Below, piece after piece: positions 1 through 9,093 of a DNA stretch of 64,000 nucleotides. Positions within the stretch are counted from its first letter, which is position 1. Each line of letters starts with the position of its first letter. The DNA lies in the NCBI RefSeq assembly GCF_022637555.1, contig NZ_CP093342.1, forward strand, positions 2,542,001-2,606,000. Direction: 5' to 3'. The notes under the pieces are model-generated. The model ran no database searches, was not told where the DNA came from, and saw only the letters and a list, made by a program, of their open reading frames with translations. Position numbers and translations under genes: made by a program. The DNA comes from Microbacterium sp. H1-D42 (GTDB lineage: Bacteria; Actinomycetota; Actinomycetes; Actinomycetales; Microbacteriaceae).

Positions 1-23
1 AAACCGGCGCGAAGGAGGACGAC

Positions 24-380
24 ATGGCGACGCTCGGAGAACTGGAACGCGCGGTCATGGACACCCTCTGGGATGCCGACGGGGCCCAGAGCGCCTATGA
101 CGTGCAGCACGCGCTCGAATCCGCGGGCCGCACCCTGGCTGTGACGACGCTGTTGACCGTGCTGTCACGCCTCGAGAAGAAGGGCTTCGTGGCATCCGAC
201 CGCTCAGCCCGGCCGCATCGCTACACCGCAATCGCCTCGCGCGCCGACCACGTCGCCGAGCTCATGCACTCGGTGCTGGGTGGCGCGGGCGACCGCACGG
301 CCGTGCTGGAGCGCTTCGTCGGCGGCGTCTCTGCCGAGGATGCCGCCATCCTGCGCCAACTGCTCGCACACGCGAGCTGA
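24..380 (+). CDS. BlaI/MecI/CopY-family transcriptional repressor
   Basis: This 118-residue protein is the length of the penicillinase-repressor family. Its N-terminal winged helix is recognisable: an LGELERAVMDTLW start, a TTLLTVLSRLEKKGF recognition-helix stretch, and a short C-terminal dimerisation helix. A strong ribosome binding site (GAAGGAGG) sits a few bases before the ATG, so the start is well supported. Five bases separate it from the M56 gene. In the family, such repressors bind CTACA/TGTAG-like dyads and are inactivated through a partner M56 membrane protease. The substrate or signal here is unknown. A matching dyad lies in the cydDC promoter at the far end of the neighbouring gene, so control of cydDC is a plausible inference. 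Confidence 0.9.
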   Translation: MATLGELERAVMDTLWDADGAQSAYDVQHALESAGRTLAVTTLLTVLSRLEKKGFVASDRSARPHRYTAIASRADHVAELMHSVLGGAGDRTAVLERFVGGVSAEDAAILRQLLAHAS

Positions 381-385
381 GACTC

Positions 386-1210
386 ATGACAGGGTGGACG
401 CCCTTCGCCGATGCTGCCCCCATCGGCGCGCTCGTGATCCCGCATGGTGCGATCGTGGCCGGCGCCGTCCTGCTCGGTGCGGTCGCGATCGCTCTCGCCT
501 GGCCAGTGCCCGTCGCGCTCTCCAGGGCGTCGTGGCCGATGCGCACGCCGGTGATGGCGCTGCTGCTGTGGCAGGCGATCGGACTGGCCGGCGGTCTCTC
601 GATGATCGGCGCCCTCGCCCTGGCGGGATACGCCGCGCTGCCGCAGCACCCGTGGCTGGCCATCATCCCCGCCGCACTGTTCACCGTCTACCTGCTCGCG
701 CACCTCGGCGCGACGACCCTGCAGGTGACCAGCCAGCGCCGACGCCACCTCGCCCTGCTCGAACTGCTGACCTCACCCCATCCCACTCGCGCCCGCACAC
801 GCGTGCTCGATGACAAGGTGCCAGTGGCCTACTGCCTCCCCAAGGGCACGCGCTCGGTGACCGTGCTCTCGCAGGGTCTGCTCGACCGCCTGGATGCTGA
901 TGAGCTGGTGGCCGTGATCGCCCACGAGCGCGCCCACGTCGAGCAGCGACACGACCTCTTGCAGCTCGCGTTCCGAGCCTGGCGCTCGGCACTGCCGTGG
1001 TTCCCGATCGCGGCTCGCGCTGAGGTCGAGGTCGCGGCTCTCGTCGAGATGCTCGCCGACGATCATGCCCGTCGCGAGGTGCGCGATGAAGTGCTCGCGC
1101 GCGCGATCCTGCAGGTCGGGGCCGGCGGCCTCACCGGTACCGCGGGTGCCGAGCAGCCGGTGTCGGGCTCGACGCGCGTCAGCGACCGCTTCCGACGCCT
1201 CGCGGCCTGA
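386..1210 (+). CDS. M56-family (BlaR1/HtpX-like) membrane metallopeptidase
   Basis: The 274-residue protein has about three hydrophobic segments in its first 120 residues. A metallopeptidase domain follows with a zinc-binding HERAH motif (HExxH) inside AVIAHERAHVEQRHDLL. The arrangement with an upstream BlaI repressor and a 5-base gap is the standard two-gene signalling unit, in which the protease is thought to relieve repression. There is no C-terminal penicillin-binding sensor domain, so this is not a BlaR1 beta-lactam sensor. It belongs to the shorter actinobacterial M56 group whose signal is unknown. The gene converges on cydDC, with only 30 bases between the two stop codons. Confidence 0.85.
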   Translation: MTGWTPFADAAPIGALVIPHGAIVAGAVLLGAVAIALAWPVPVALSRASWPMRTPVMALLLWQAIGLAGGLSMIGALALAGYAALPQHPWLAIIPAALFTVYLLAHLGATTLQVTSQRRRHLALLELLTSPHPTRARTRVLDDKVPVAYCLPKGTRSVTVLSQGLLDRLDADELVAVIAHERAHVEQRHDLLQLAFRAWRSALPWFPIAARAEVEVAALVEMLADDHARREVRDEVLARAILQVGAGGLTGTAGAEQPVSGSTRVSDRFRRLAA

Positions 1211-1240
1211 GCGCCGGTTGCACCGCGTCGATACCCGCGA

Positions 1241-4200
1241 TCAGCGCTGGGCGAGCTCCGGCTTCGCCGGGTGTCGGATGCTGTCGCCGAGCCGCACGAT
1301 CGCATCACCGACCTGTCGATCGGCGTCGCGGTGAGAGACGAGCACGACCACCCGGTCGGCTGTCGCCCCTCGGACATCGGTCATCATGGCGGCCGCCGTG
1401 GGCTCATCCAGGTGCGCGGTCGGCTCATCCAGCAGGATGACTTCAGCCCGCGTGAGCAGCGCGCGGGCGACCGCGAGCCGCTGACGCTCGCCACCGGACA
1501 GCGCCGACCCTGCTGCCCCGACGCGGGTGTCGAGACCGTCGACGAGTCCACCCAGCAGCGGGGACAGCCCGGCTTGGGCGAGCGCATGCCGCATCGCGGC
1601 ATCGTCGGGGACATCGTCGCGAGACCGGGCGAGCAGCAGGTTGCCGCGCAGGGTGGAGTCGAACACGTAGGCGTCCTGCGGGCACCAGGCGACCTGGGCG
1701 CGCCAGCTGCTCTCGTCGAGGGTCGTCAGCGGCGTGCCGTCGGCCGAGATCGCTCCGGATTCGACGGGCAGAGCACCCATCACCGCCGACAGCAGGGTCG
1801 ACTTGCCCGACCCTGACGGCCCATCGAGCACCAGCCAGCGCCCGCGCTCGGCCGCGCCGTTCACGTGCTGCACGGCTGGCGCAGCAGCGCCCGGATACCG
1901 GATGGTGACATCATCGAGAGCGAGCAGCGCGGTGGCATCCGCGGTCTGCACACCCCACTCGGAGGTCGGCGCCGGCCGCAGGACCGGATCGAGGTGGCGC
2001 AGCAGCGTGCGCAGCGCCGGGATCCGCTGCACGGCCGACACGAGATCGGCGAGGGGCTCGAGCACGGCCAGTGCGAGCAGCGCGATGACAGATGCCAACT
2101 CGGCAGGCACGCCCGCGGAGAGCACCGGCACCAGCACGGCGAGCATCGCCGTGGCCGCCGTGATCACGGCCGCGCCGAGGCCGGCTGACCACGCCGTGCG
2201 TCGCTCTGCGTCGGCGAGGGAGTCGGCCGTGCCGTCGAGCTCGTCCAGCGCGCGCGGGGCGACGCCGTTGCCGCGCAGATCGTCGGAGGCGGATGCCAGC
2301 GCCGCCGTTCCGCGCACGATCGACGACCTCGCGGCGATGCGCGCAGCCCCGGCACGGCGCTCGCCGACGATGGCGAGGACGGATGCCAGCACGACGGCTG
2401 CGATCAGCACCGCCGCGACGAGCACGGTCAGGTGCGGGGTGACGAACGCCGTGGTAACGATCGTGCCCGCGATGACCAGGACCCCTGCGCCGATCGGCGG
2501 GATCACCCGTGGCAGCTGGTCGCGCAGATCGTCGGCGAGCGTGACGAGGTAATCCAGCGGCGCGCCTCCCTCGAGCAGCCTGCGCGATCCCGCGCCTCGT
2601 GCCGCGATCGCCCGCCACAGCCGCAGCCGCAGGGCGTCGACGACGAGGAATGCCGCGCGGTGGGTGACCAGCCGTTCTGCGTACCGGCCGGCCGCCCTGC
2701 CGATGCCGAAGGCCCGCACTCCGACGATGGCGACGAGCAGGTACATGATGTACTCCTCGACGCTGGCGCGCACGATCAGCCAGCCCGAGACGGCCGTCAG
2801 TGCGGCGGCCAGCCCGGCGGCGAGGGCGGCCAGGGCGATCGATCCGGCCCACAGCCAGGCGTGCGGTCGCAGCAGCGAGGCGAGCGTCAGGCTGCGAGAC
2901 CCGCTGGCGCGCTTTGTCACCGAGCTCGGGCGCGCTGGCTCAACTCTGGAGGTCGACTGCAACTCTGCAGGATGCTGGCGGCCGGATCGTCCTGCAGAAG
3001 TGGATTCGTCCTGGATTCCTACGGCGGCATCGGGGCGCTCTGCAGCATCGGCGGATTCAGCGAACGCATTAACCGGCACGCGATGATCCGCGAACGCATT
3101 AACCGGCACGCGATGATCCGCGAGCGCAAGGGTCTCGGGCTCGTGGCTGGCGAGCACTACGACGCAGCGCTGCGCACGCCGCAGCACGGCCCCGCGCACC
3201 AACTCGGCCGCGACCGGATCGAGATGCGCGGTGGGCTCGTCGAGCACGAGCAGGTCGGCTCCGGCATCCACTCTGGCGAGCGCCCGCGCGACAGCCAGCC
3301 GCCGCAGCTCGCCGGGGCTCAGTTCAGCGACGGCGGCATCGGCGAGGGAACCAAGCCCGAGCTCGTCGAGCGCGTCGACATCGGCGCCGTAGAGCGCCAG
3401 CTCGGCGCGTGGCGTGTCAGCGAAGGCCTGCGGCGCCTGAGGCGCCCAGGCGACAGCATCCGACCGCACGCCGGTGATCGCGCCCTCGATCTCGGCATCC
3501 GCCGGCAGCACACCGGCGAGCGCGGCGAGCAGCGTCGACTTGCCGGCACCACTGGGGCCGGTGATGGCGGTGATCCCGCGCAGTTCGGCCGTGACGGCAT
3601 CCAGCGCCGGCGCCTGCCGCCCGGCATAGCGGACCGTCAGGGCATCGAGGCGCGCGACGCGGGCATCCGCGCCGCCCGGGCCGGCCGGCGTGCGGACGTC
3701 GCGGGCGAGCGGCCGCGCGAGCAGCGCCTTCGCGCGATCGAGCGCCGAGAGTCCGTCCTGCGAGGCGTGGAACGCCGATCCGACGTCGCGCAGCGCCTGG
3801 AAGCACTCCGGTGCGAGGATCAGTGCGACCAGCGCCGCCTCCAGCCCCATCGTGCCGTTCAGCAGCCGCAGCCCGAGGAAGACCGCGACGATGGCGACAG
3901 AGATCGTCGCGATGAGCTCGAGCGCGAGCGCCGAGAGGAACGCCCATCGCAAGGTTTCTTCTGTGCGTGCGCGGTAGCGGCTCTGGATGCCGTCGAGGGC
4001 TCGGGTCTGCTCGTCGACGCGGCCGAGTCCGACGAGCACGGGCAGTCCGCGGGCGAGTTCGGTGAGATGGTCGGCGAGGCGGGTGAGAGCACTGAGCGCG
4101 GCGTCGGTGCGCTGCTGGGTGTGCTTGCCGATCAGCGTCATGAACAGCGGCACGAGCGGCACCGTGAGCACGATGATCAGCGCACTCAGCCAGTCGGCGC

Positions 4201-4699
4201 CGAGGATGCGCAGGCCCACCAGCAGCGGGATGACCGCTGCCGAGATCAGGGCAGGCAGCGACTGGACGTAGTAGTCGTCGAGGGCGTCGAGGGCGTCTGA
4301 TGCCAGCACCGCCGTTCCGCCACCCGAGCGGTCACCGGCCACGATGCGGCGCCAGAGCTGCGTGCGCAGATCACGCTTCACGGCGGTGGCGATACGGCGA
4401 GCGACGACCGCAGTGGCCCACTCGCCCGTCGTGCGAAGCAGCACTCCGGCGATGCCGAGCAGCAGGACCAGACGCACGGTGGGTGCGGGCAGCCCGTCGC
4501 CTGCGAGCGCGGCGATGCCGCGTGCGACGGCTTCGGCGATCAGGACGAGACCCGCAGCGCGCGATGCGGCGAGCACACCCAGACCGTACAGCGCCCGGCG
4601 CGGAACCGGACCGAGCTCGGGGCGCCTCGGCGCCGGCGCCTTGGCCACTCGCGCGGCCTCCAGCACCCAGGGGTCGTTCGGGATCGGTTCTGCGGTCAC
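1241..4699 (-). CDS. cydDC: Fused thiol-reductant ABC exporter CydDC
   Basis: At 1152 residues it is a head-to-tail fusion of the two half-transporters that export glutathione or cysteine and are needed to assemble cytochrome bd oxidase. The first half (CydD, about residues 1-540) has six membrane spans, a Walker A GPSGAGKST, a degenerate signature LSPGELRRLAVARAL and the Walker B region LLVLDEPTAHLD. The second half (CydC, from about residue 615) has GPSGSGKST, a canonical LSGGERQRLAVARAL and LLDEPTAHLD. The linker between the halves is unusual, with a 10-residue exact duplication and a palindromic DNA stretch. The start is GTG, placed 7 bases after a TAGAAT -10 hexamer, which implies a leaderless mRNA. 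cydAB are not in the window. Confidence 0.93.
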   Translation of the reverse strand: MTAEPIPNDPWVLEAARVAKAPAPRRPELGPVPRRALYGLGVLAASRAAGLVLIAEAVARGIAALAGDGLPAPTVRLVLLLGIAGVLLRTTGEWATAVVARRIATAVKRDLRTQLWRRIVAGDRSGGGTAVLASDALDALDDYYVQSLPALISAAVIPLLVGLRILGADWLSALIIVLTVPLVPLFMTLIGKHTQQRTDAALSALTRLADHLTELARGLPVLVGLGRVDEQTRALDGIQSRYRARTEETLRWAFLSALALELIATISVAIVAVFLGLRLLNGTMGLEAALVALILAPECFQALRDVGSAFHASQDGLSALDRAKALLARPLARDVRTPAGPGGADARVARLDALTVRYAGRQAPALDAVTAELRGITAITGPSGAGKSTLLAALAGVLPADAEIEGAITGVRSDAVAWAPQAPQAFADTPRAELALYGADVDALDELGLGSLADAAVAELSPGELRRLAVARALARVDAGADLLVLDEPTAHLDPVAAELVRGAVLRRAQRCVVVLASHEPETLALADHRVPVNAFADHRVPVNAFAESADAAERPDAAVGIQDESTSAGRSGRQHPAELQSTSRVEPARPSSVTKRASGSRSLTLASLLRPHAWLWAGSIALAALAAGLAAALTAVSGWLIVRASVEEYIMYLLVAIVGVRAFGIGRAAGRYAERLVTHRAAFLVVDALRLRLWRAIAARGAGSRRLLEGGAPLDYLVTLADDLRDQLPRVIPPIGAGVLVIAGTIVTTAFVTPHLTVLVAAVLIAAVVLASVLAIVGERRAGAARIAARSSIVRGTAALASASDDLRGNGVAPRALDELDGTADSLADAERRTAWSAGLGAAVITAATAMLAVLVPVLSAGVPAELASVIALLALAVLEPLADLVSAVQRIPALRTLLRHLDPVLRPAPTSEWGVQTADATALLALDDVTIRYPGAAAPAVQHVNGAAERGRWLVLDGPSGSGKSTLLSAVMGALPVESGAISADGTPLTTLDESSWRAQVAWCPQDAYVFDSTLRGNLLLARSRDDVPDDAAMRHALAQAGLSPLLGGLVDGLDTRVGAAGSALSGGERQRLAVARALLTRAEVILLDEPTAHLDEPTAAAMMTDVRGATADRVVVLVSHRDADRQVGDAIVRLGDSIRHPAKPELAQR
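2941..2998. repeat. REP-like palindrome inside the CydDC linker
   Basis: TCTGCAGGA (2964-2972) and its exact reverse complement TCCTGCAGA (2990-2998) form a 9-bp hairpin. A related direct copy begins at 2941 (CAACTCTGGAGG against CAACTCTGCAGG at 2960). The element is translated in frame in the low-complexity linker between the two transporter halves. The layout of one direct copy followed by a hairpin resembles the larger repeat at 47.8 kb, although the sequences differ. Confidence 0.5.
3061..3120. repeat. Exact 30-bp tandem duplication in cydDC
   Basis: Bases 3061-3090 are repeated without change at 3091-3120. The encoded decapeptide ADHRVPVNAF occurs twice in a row, just after the CydD ATPase domain. 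Because 30 is a multiple of three, the reading frame survives. The lack of any difference between copies suggests a recent slippage event or selection against change. Confidence 0.95.
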
Positions 4700-4705
4700 C
4701 CGGCA

Positions 4706-4723
4706 ATTCTACATCGCGTAGAA
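4706..4723 (-). promoter_or_regulatory. cydDC promoter with BlaI-box-like dyad
   Basis: Read on the minus strand, TAGAAT (4711-4706) lies 7 bases before the GTG start. It is embedded in a perfect dyad TTCTAC-N5-GTAGAA (4707-4723). The core CTAC-N5-GTAG resembles the CTACAnnnTGTAG operators known for mycobacterial BlaI. The only repressor gene of that family in view is at the other end of this gene pair. Binding is inferred, not shown. Confidence 0.55.
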
Positions 4724-4729
4724 CTACCT

Positions 4730-5527
4730 CTACCGTTCGTCGAACCCGCCGAGCACCTCGAGGATCGCGCGGGTGCTGGTTTCAGGGGCATCCAGCGTCA
4801 CGACGTGCCCGGCATCGGGCACGACCCGCTCGGTCACGCCTTCGGTCGCCGCCCACACCGGCATCGCCTTCGCGATGTTGCCTGTGCGATCCTGCGCCCC
4901 GCGGATCAGCCCGAGCGGCACAGGAGTGCGGTAGAGCGGATCAGGATCGACGAGCGATGCGGTGGCACGCCACACGTCGAGGAAGGCCTTCTTCGGCATC
5001 CGCTCGAACACGCCCGCGATCTCGTCGATCACACGAGGGTCGACGGCGGAGGCCCCTGCCATCAGCCTCGGCAGCGACCGGGCCGGGATCAGCGCGAGCA
5101 GCGGTGCGGCCAGACCAAGTGCGAAGCGCTCCAGCCAGGTGAGGGGGCCGGCGTTCCAGGTCGAATCGACGACGATCAGGCCACCGGCGCGCTCGGGGTG
5201 CTCACGCACGAACGCCTGGGCGAGGTTGCCTCCAAGCGAGTGGCCGACCAGCACCGGGTCTGCCAGCTCCAGCGTGTCCAGCAGCGCACCGAGGTCGTCG
5301 AGCGCGTCCGACGCCGTGAATCGGATGCCGGCGCCGAGCTCCGATTCACCGTGCCCGCGCAGATCCCACAGCACCACCCGACGGCCCGCCGACTGCACCG
5401 CAGCGGCCTGCGCGGCGAACATGGTGTGGTCCATCCCGGCGCCGTGCAGGAACACGACGGCCCGCCCGTCGCCGCTGTCGCGATATCGGATGCCGGCTCC
5501 GGGCCGCTGCAGAGTGCGATCGAGCAT
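4730..5527 (-). CDS. Alpha/beta-hydrolase fold protein
   Basis: The 265-residue protein has the usual features of the family. There is an oxyanion loop FLHGAGMDHT, a nucleophile elbow GHSLGG, an acidic residue in GAQDRTG and a C-terminal catalytic histidine in PDAGHVVTLDAPE. The reading frame extends further upstream into mfd, but the start at 5527 (MLDRTLQRPG) is preferred. It lies 20 bases after the mfd stop, the extension has no family character, and a TACGGT hexamer lies 8 bases upstream. The substrate cannot be deduced. Similar proteins are annotated as esterases or as pimeloyl-ester-hydrolase-like enzymes. Confidence 0.85.
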   Translation of the reverse strand: MLDRTLQRPGAGIRYRDSGDGRAVVFLHGAGMDHTMFAAQAAAVQSAGRRVVLWDLRGHGESELGAGIRFTASDALDDLGALLDTLELADPVLVGHSLGGNLAQAFVREHPERAGGLIVVDSTWNAGPLTWLERFALGLAAPLLALIPARSLPRLMAGASAVDPRVIDEIAGVFERMPKKAFLDVWRATASLVDPDPLYRTPVPLGLIRGAQDRTGNIAKAMPVWAATEGVTERVVPDAGHVVTLDAPETSTRAILEVLGGFDER

Positions 5528-5547
5528 GCCTCCGACCGTAACCCAGC

Positions 5548-8500
5548 TCACGCGTCCGAGGAAGCCGCCTTCACCGGTTCGGGGAACATCGCCGTGAACA
5601 GATTGCCGACCCACTCGATCAGATCCGCATCGACCGGCATCGGCACGACCAGCGCCTCTCCCCCGCCCACGAGCTTCGCCTTCGGATACAGCCGCTGCAG
5701 GCGCACCTTCATGGAATCCTCGAAGCGCGCCGGCGCGACGCGCAGGTTCGACCCCATCGCGACGACGTCCGAGAGTCCGGCCCTGGCCGCCCGGCGGCGC
5801 AGCCGTGCCACCTTCACCAGCGTGGTGACCTCGTCGGGGAACGCGCCGTACCGGTCGACGAGCTCTTCCACGACCAGGTCGATCGCGTCGTCGGCGACAC
5901 CGAGCCCTGTCGCGGCAGACAGCTTCTGGTAGGCCTCCAACCGCAGCCGCTCACTGTCAATGTAGTGCTCGGGGATCCGGGCATCCACCGGCAGCTCCAG
6001 TCGCAGCTCCACCTCGCTCGAGGTGTCCTCACCACGGAACGTCGCCACCGCCTCGCCGACCATTCGGAGGTAGAGGTCGAAGCCGACGCCAGCGATGTGA
6101 CCTGCCTGCTCGGCGCCGAGCATGTTGCCCGCACCGCGCAGCTCGAGGTCCTTCAGCGCGACCTGCATGCCGCTGCCGAGCTCGTTGTTCACCGCGATCG
6201 TCTGCAGCCGATCGGCAGCCGTCTCGCTGAGCGGCTTCATGTCGTCGTAGAGGAAGTACGCGTAGGCGCGGTCGCGCCCGCGCCCGACTCGCCCCCGGAG
6301 CTGGTGCAGCTGCGCAAGGCCGTATTTGTCGGCGCGGTCGATGATGATCGTGTTGGCATTCGAGATGTCAAGGCCCGTCTCGATGATCGTCGTAGAGACG
6401 AGCACGTCGTACTTGCGCTCCCAGAAGTCGTCGACGACCTGCTCGAGCTGATGCTCAGCCATCCTGCCGTGCGCGACGGCGATGCGCGCTTCTGGCACCA
6501 GCTCGGCGAGCTCGGACGCCACGCGCTGGATGGACTGCACGCGGTTGTGCACGAAGAAGATCTGCCCTTCACGCAGGATCTCGCGGCGGATTGCCGCGCC
6601 GATCTGCTTGTCGCTGCGCGGGCCGACGAAGGAGAGGATCGGATGCCGGTCCTCAGGAGGGGTCTGCAGCGTCGACATCTCACGGATGCCGGTGACCGCC
6701 ATCTCGAGCGTGCGCGGGATCGGGGTGGCGCTCATGGCGAGGATGTCGACGTTCGTCTTCATCTTCTTCAGGGCGTCCTTGTGTTCGACGCCGAAACGCT
6801 GCTCCTCGTCGATGATCATCAGACCCAGGTCCTTGAAGATGACCTGGTCGGTGAGGATGCGGTGCGTGCCGATGACCATGTCGACCGATCCGTCAAGCAG
6901 CCCCTGCAGTACGAGCCTCGCCTCTTTGTCGGTCTGGAACCGCGAGAGCGGGCGCACCTTCACCGGGAAGCCCGCGAAGCGCTCGGTGAACGTCTCGAAG
7001 TGCTGCTTGACGAGCAGGGTGGTCGGCACCAGCATGGCGACCTGCTTGCCCTCCTGGATCGCCTTGAACGCGGCGCGTACGGCGACCTCGGTCTTGCCGA
7101 AGCCCACGTCACCGCTGAGCAGGCGGTCCATCGGGATCGGCCGCTCCATGTCGGCCTTGATCTCATCGATCGTCTGCAGCTGGTCCGGCGTCTCGGCGAA
7201 CGGGAACGCCTCTTCGAGCTCGCGCTGCCACGGTGTGTCCGGCCCGAACGCATGCCCCTTCGCGCTCATCCGCGCCGAGTACAGCTTGACCAGCTCGACG
7301 GCGATGTCGCGTACCGCCTTGCGGGCCTTGCCCTTCGCGGCTGCCCAGTCGCTGCCGCCCATCTTCGACAGCACGGGGGCCTCACCGCCGACGTATTTCG
7401 AGAGCAGGTCGAGCTGGTCGGTGGGCACGAACAGCTTGTCGCCTGGATAGCCGCGCTTGGACGGCGCATACTCGAGCACGAGGTACTCGCGAGTGGTCTT
7501 GACGGCGTTGCGTCCACCGCTGGACACTTCGCGCTTGGTCAGCTCGACGAAGCGGCCGATGCCGTGCGTGTTGTGCACGACGAAGTCGCCGGGCTTCAGC
7601 TGCAGCGGGTCTACGACGTTGCGACGGCGGGACGCCAGCTTCTTGACCATCCGCTGATCGCCACCGATGGTGCGCCCGTAGAACTCGTTGTCGGTGAGGA
7701 CGGCGATCTTCGCATCCGGCACCTGGAAGCCCGACTCGACGGTCGCCGCGACGATGCTCGCCACACCGCCCTCCGGCGCGTCTTCGAGGTCGTCCATGAT
7801 CCGCGCGGCAAGGCCGCGGTCACTCAGCACGTCGCGCGCGCGCTCGACCAGCCCCTGGCCGGACGCGACGATGACGACCCGCCAGCCCTCACTGAGCCGC
7901 GCCTCGACGAATGCGATCGCGCCGTCGACGTTGCCGTGGAACGAGGGGATCACCGAGGAGTCGAGGTTCGCGGCATCATCATCGTCGGTCGCGAACGGGC
8001 TCAGCCGCCACCACACGCCGTCGCGGTCCCGCACGATCTCGCGCAGGCGGGCGAGCGAGATGAAATCGCCCGCACCGAGGTCGATCGGAGCGGATGCCCC
8101 TGAGGTGGCCGCACTCCAGGCGGCGTCAAGGAATTCGCGGTTGGTCTCACCGAGGTTCTGCGCCCTTGCGCTGGAGCGCTCGGGGTCGATGACGGCGGTG
8201 GCGGAGTGCGCGGGAAGGTACTCGGCGAGAGTCACCAGTGGGCCGGCGACGGCGGGCAGCAGAGATTCCATGCCCTCGACCGGGATGCCCTCTGACATCT
8301 TCTCGAGCATGCCGGCGATGGCGGGGAACTGCCCCACGAGCGCCCCGGCGCGCTCGCGCACCTCGGTGGTCAGCAGCAGTTCGCGGCTGGCCGGCAGTTC
8401 GACGGTTTCGACATCGCCGGGCAGCGAGCGCTGGTCGGCGACCGAGAACGCCCGGATCTGGTCGATCTCGTCGCCGAAGAACTCCACTCGCAGCGGGTGG

Positions 8501-9084
8501 TCGGCAGTCGGCGGGAACACATCGAGGATGCCACCGCGCACCGCGAACTCGCCACGCCTCGACACCATGTCGACGCGCGTGTAGGCACGCTCGACGAGCT
8601 GCTCGATGGCCTGCTCGAGTTCGATCCCGCGGCCGCCGATCTTCAGTTCGAGCGGGGCGGCGTCGCCGAGGTTGGCGGCCAGCGGCTGCAGGGCGGCGCG
8701 CACCGAGGCCACGACGACGAGCGGGCGCTCGGCAGTCCACGTGGTGACGCGGCGCAGGGTGTCCAAGCGGTGCCCGACGGTATCGGGGCTGGGGCTCAGG
8801 CGCTCGTGCGGCAGCGTCTCCCAGGCCGGGAAGGTGAGGATCTCGGCTTGCGGCAGGTAGGCCTGGAGCGCCGTCGCGACCGATTCGGTCCGGCGGCCGG
8901 TGGGCGTGACGATGAGCGCGGATGCCGGATGCCCGGCGGCCGCGCGCTTCTCGAGCAGCCCCGCGACGATCGGCGCGTCGAGCCCGTCGACGGCGGAGAT
9001 GTCGGCATCGGTCTGCGCCCAGGTGAGGGCGTCACGGTAAAGGTTCGCCTCTTCCAAGGCGCGCAGAATCCCCGGAACAGTCAC
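5548..9084 (-). CDS. mfd: Transcription-repair coupling factor Mfd
   Basis: This 1178-residue ATP-dependent translocase displaces RNA polymerase stalled at DNA damage and recruits UvrA. In order it shows a UvrB-like N-terminal module (TPTGRRTESVA, FPAWETLPHERLSPSPD), a CarD-like RNA polymerase interaction domain (KPGDFVVHNTHGIGRF), a RecG-type helicase (GDVGFGKTEVAVRAAF Walker A, DEEQRFGVEHK, SATPIPRTLEMA, QLRGRVGRG) and the TRCF C-terminal domain. Length and motifs are complete. It starts with GTG. The -10 hexamer TAGACT (9096-9091) includes the TAG stop codon of rarD, so transcription can begin exactly at the start codon. Confidence 0.97.
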   Translation of the reverse strand: MTVPGILRALEEANLYRDALTWAQTDADISAVDGLDAPIVAGLLEKRAAAGHPASALIVTPTGRRTESVATALQAYLPQAEILTFPAWETLPHERLSPSPDTVGHRLDTLRRVTTWTAERPLVVVASVRAALQPLAANLGDAAPLELKIGGRGIELEQAIEQLVERAYTRVDMVSRRGEFAVRGGILDVFPPTADHPLRVEFFGDEIDQIRAFSVADQRSLPGDVETVELPASRELLLTTEVRERAGALVGQFPAIAGMLEKMSEGIPVEGMESLLPAVAGPLVTLAEYLPAHSATAVIDPERSSARAQNLGETNREFLDAAWSAATSGASAPIDLGAGDFISLARLREIVRDRDGVWWRLSPFATDDDDAANLDSSVIPSFHGNVDGAIAFVEARLSEGWRVVIVASGQGLVERARDVLSDRGLAARIMDDLEDAPEGGVASIVAATVESGFQVPDAKIAVLTDNEFYGRTIGGDQRMVKKLASRRRNVVDPLQLKPGDFVVHNTHGIGRFVELTKREVSSGGRNAVKTTREYLVLEYAPSKRGYPGDKLFVPTDQLDLLSKYVGGEAPVLSKMGGSDWAAAKGKARKAVRDIAVELVKLYSARMSAKGHAFGPDTPWQRELEEAFPFAETPDQLQTIDEIKADMERPIPMDRLLSGDVGFGKTEVAVRAAFKAIQEGKQVAMLVPTTLLVKQHFETFTERFAGFPVKVRPLSRFQTDKEARLVLQGLLDGSVDMVIGTHRILTDQVIFKDLGLMIIDEEQRFGVEHKDALKKMKTNVDILAMSATPIPRTLEMAVTGIREMSTLQTPPEDRHPILSFVGPRSDKQIGAAIRREILREGQIFFVHNRVQSIQRVASELAELVPEARIAVAHGRMAEHQLEQVVDDFWERKYDVLVSTTIIETGLDISNANTIIIDRADKYGLAQLHQLRGRVGRGRDRAYAYFLYDDMKPLSETAADRLQTIAVNNELGSGMQVALKDLELRGAGNMLGAEQAGHIAGVGFDLYLRMVGEAVATFRGEDTSSEVELRLELPVDARIPEHYIDSERLRLEAYQKLSAATGLGVADDAIDLVVEELVDRYGAFPDEVTTLVKVARLRRRAARAGLSDVVAMGSNLRVAPARFEDSMKVRLQRLYPKAKLVGGGEALVVPMPVDADLIEWVGNLFTAMFPEPVKAASSDA

Positions 9085-9093
9085 CGCAGAAGT

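Noticed and set aside
2432..4300. Very long plus-strand frame opposite cydDC
   Set aside because: Its composition (Arg, Gly, Asp, Gln) is that of the antisense of a high-GC gene. CydDC motifs prove the other strand.
5528..5614. Longer N-terminus for the alpha/beta hydrolase overlapping mfd
   Set aside because: The extension has no family similarity, and the start at 5527 fits the mfd stop and an upstream hexamer.
5965..8103. 712-codon plus-strand frame opposite mfd
   Set aside because: Antisense shadow of a fully recognised Mfd protein.
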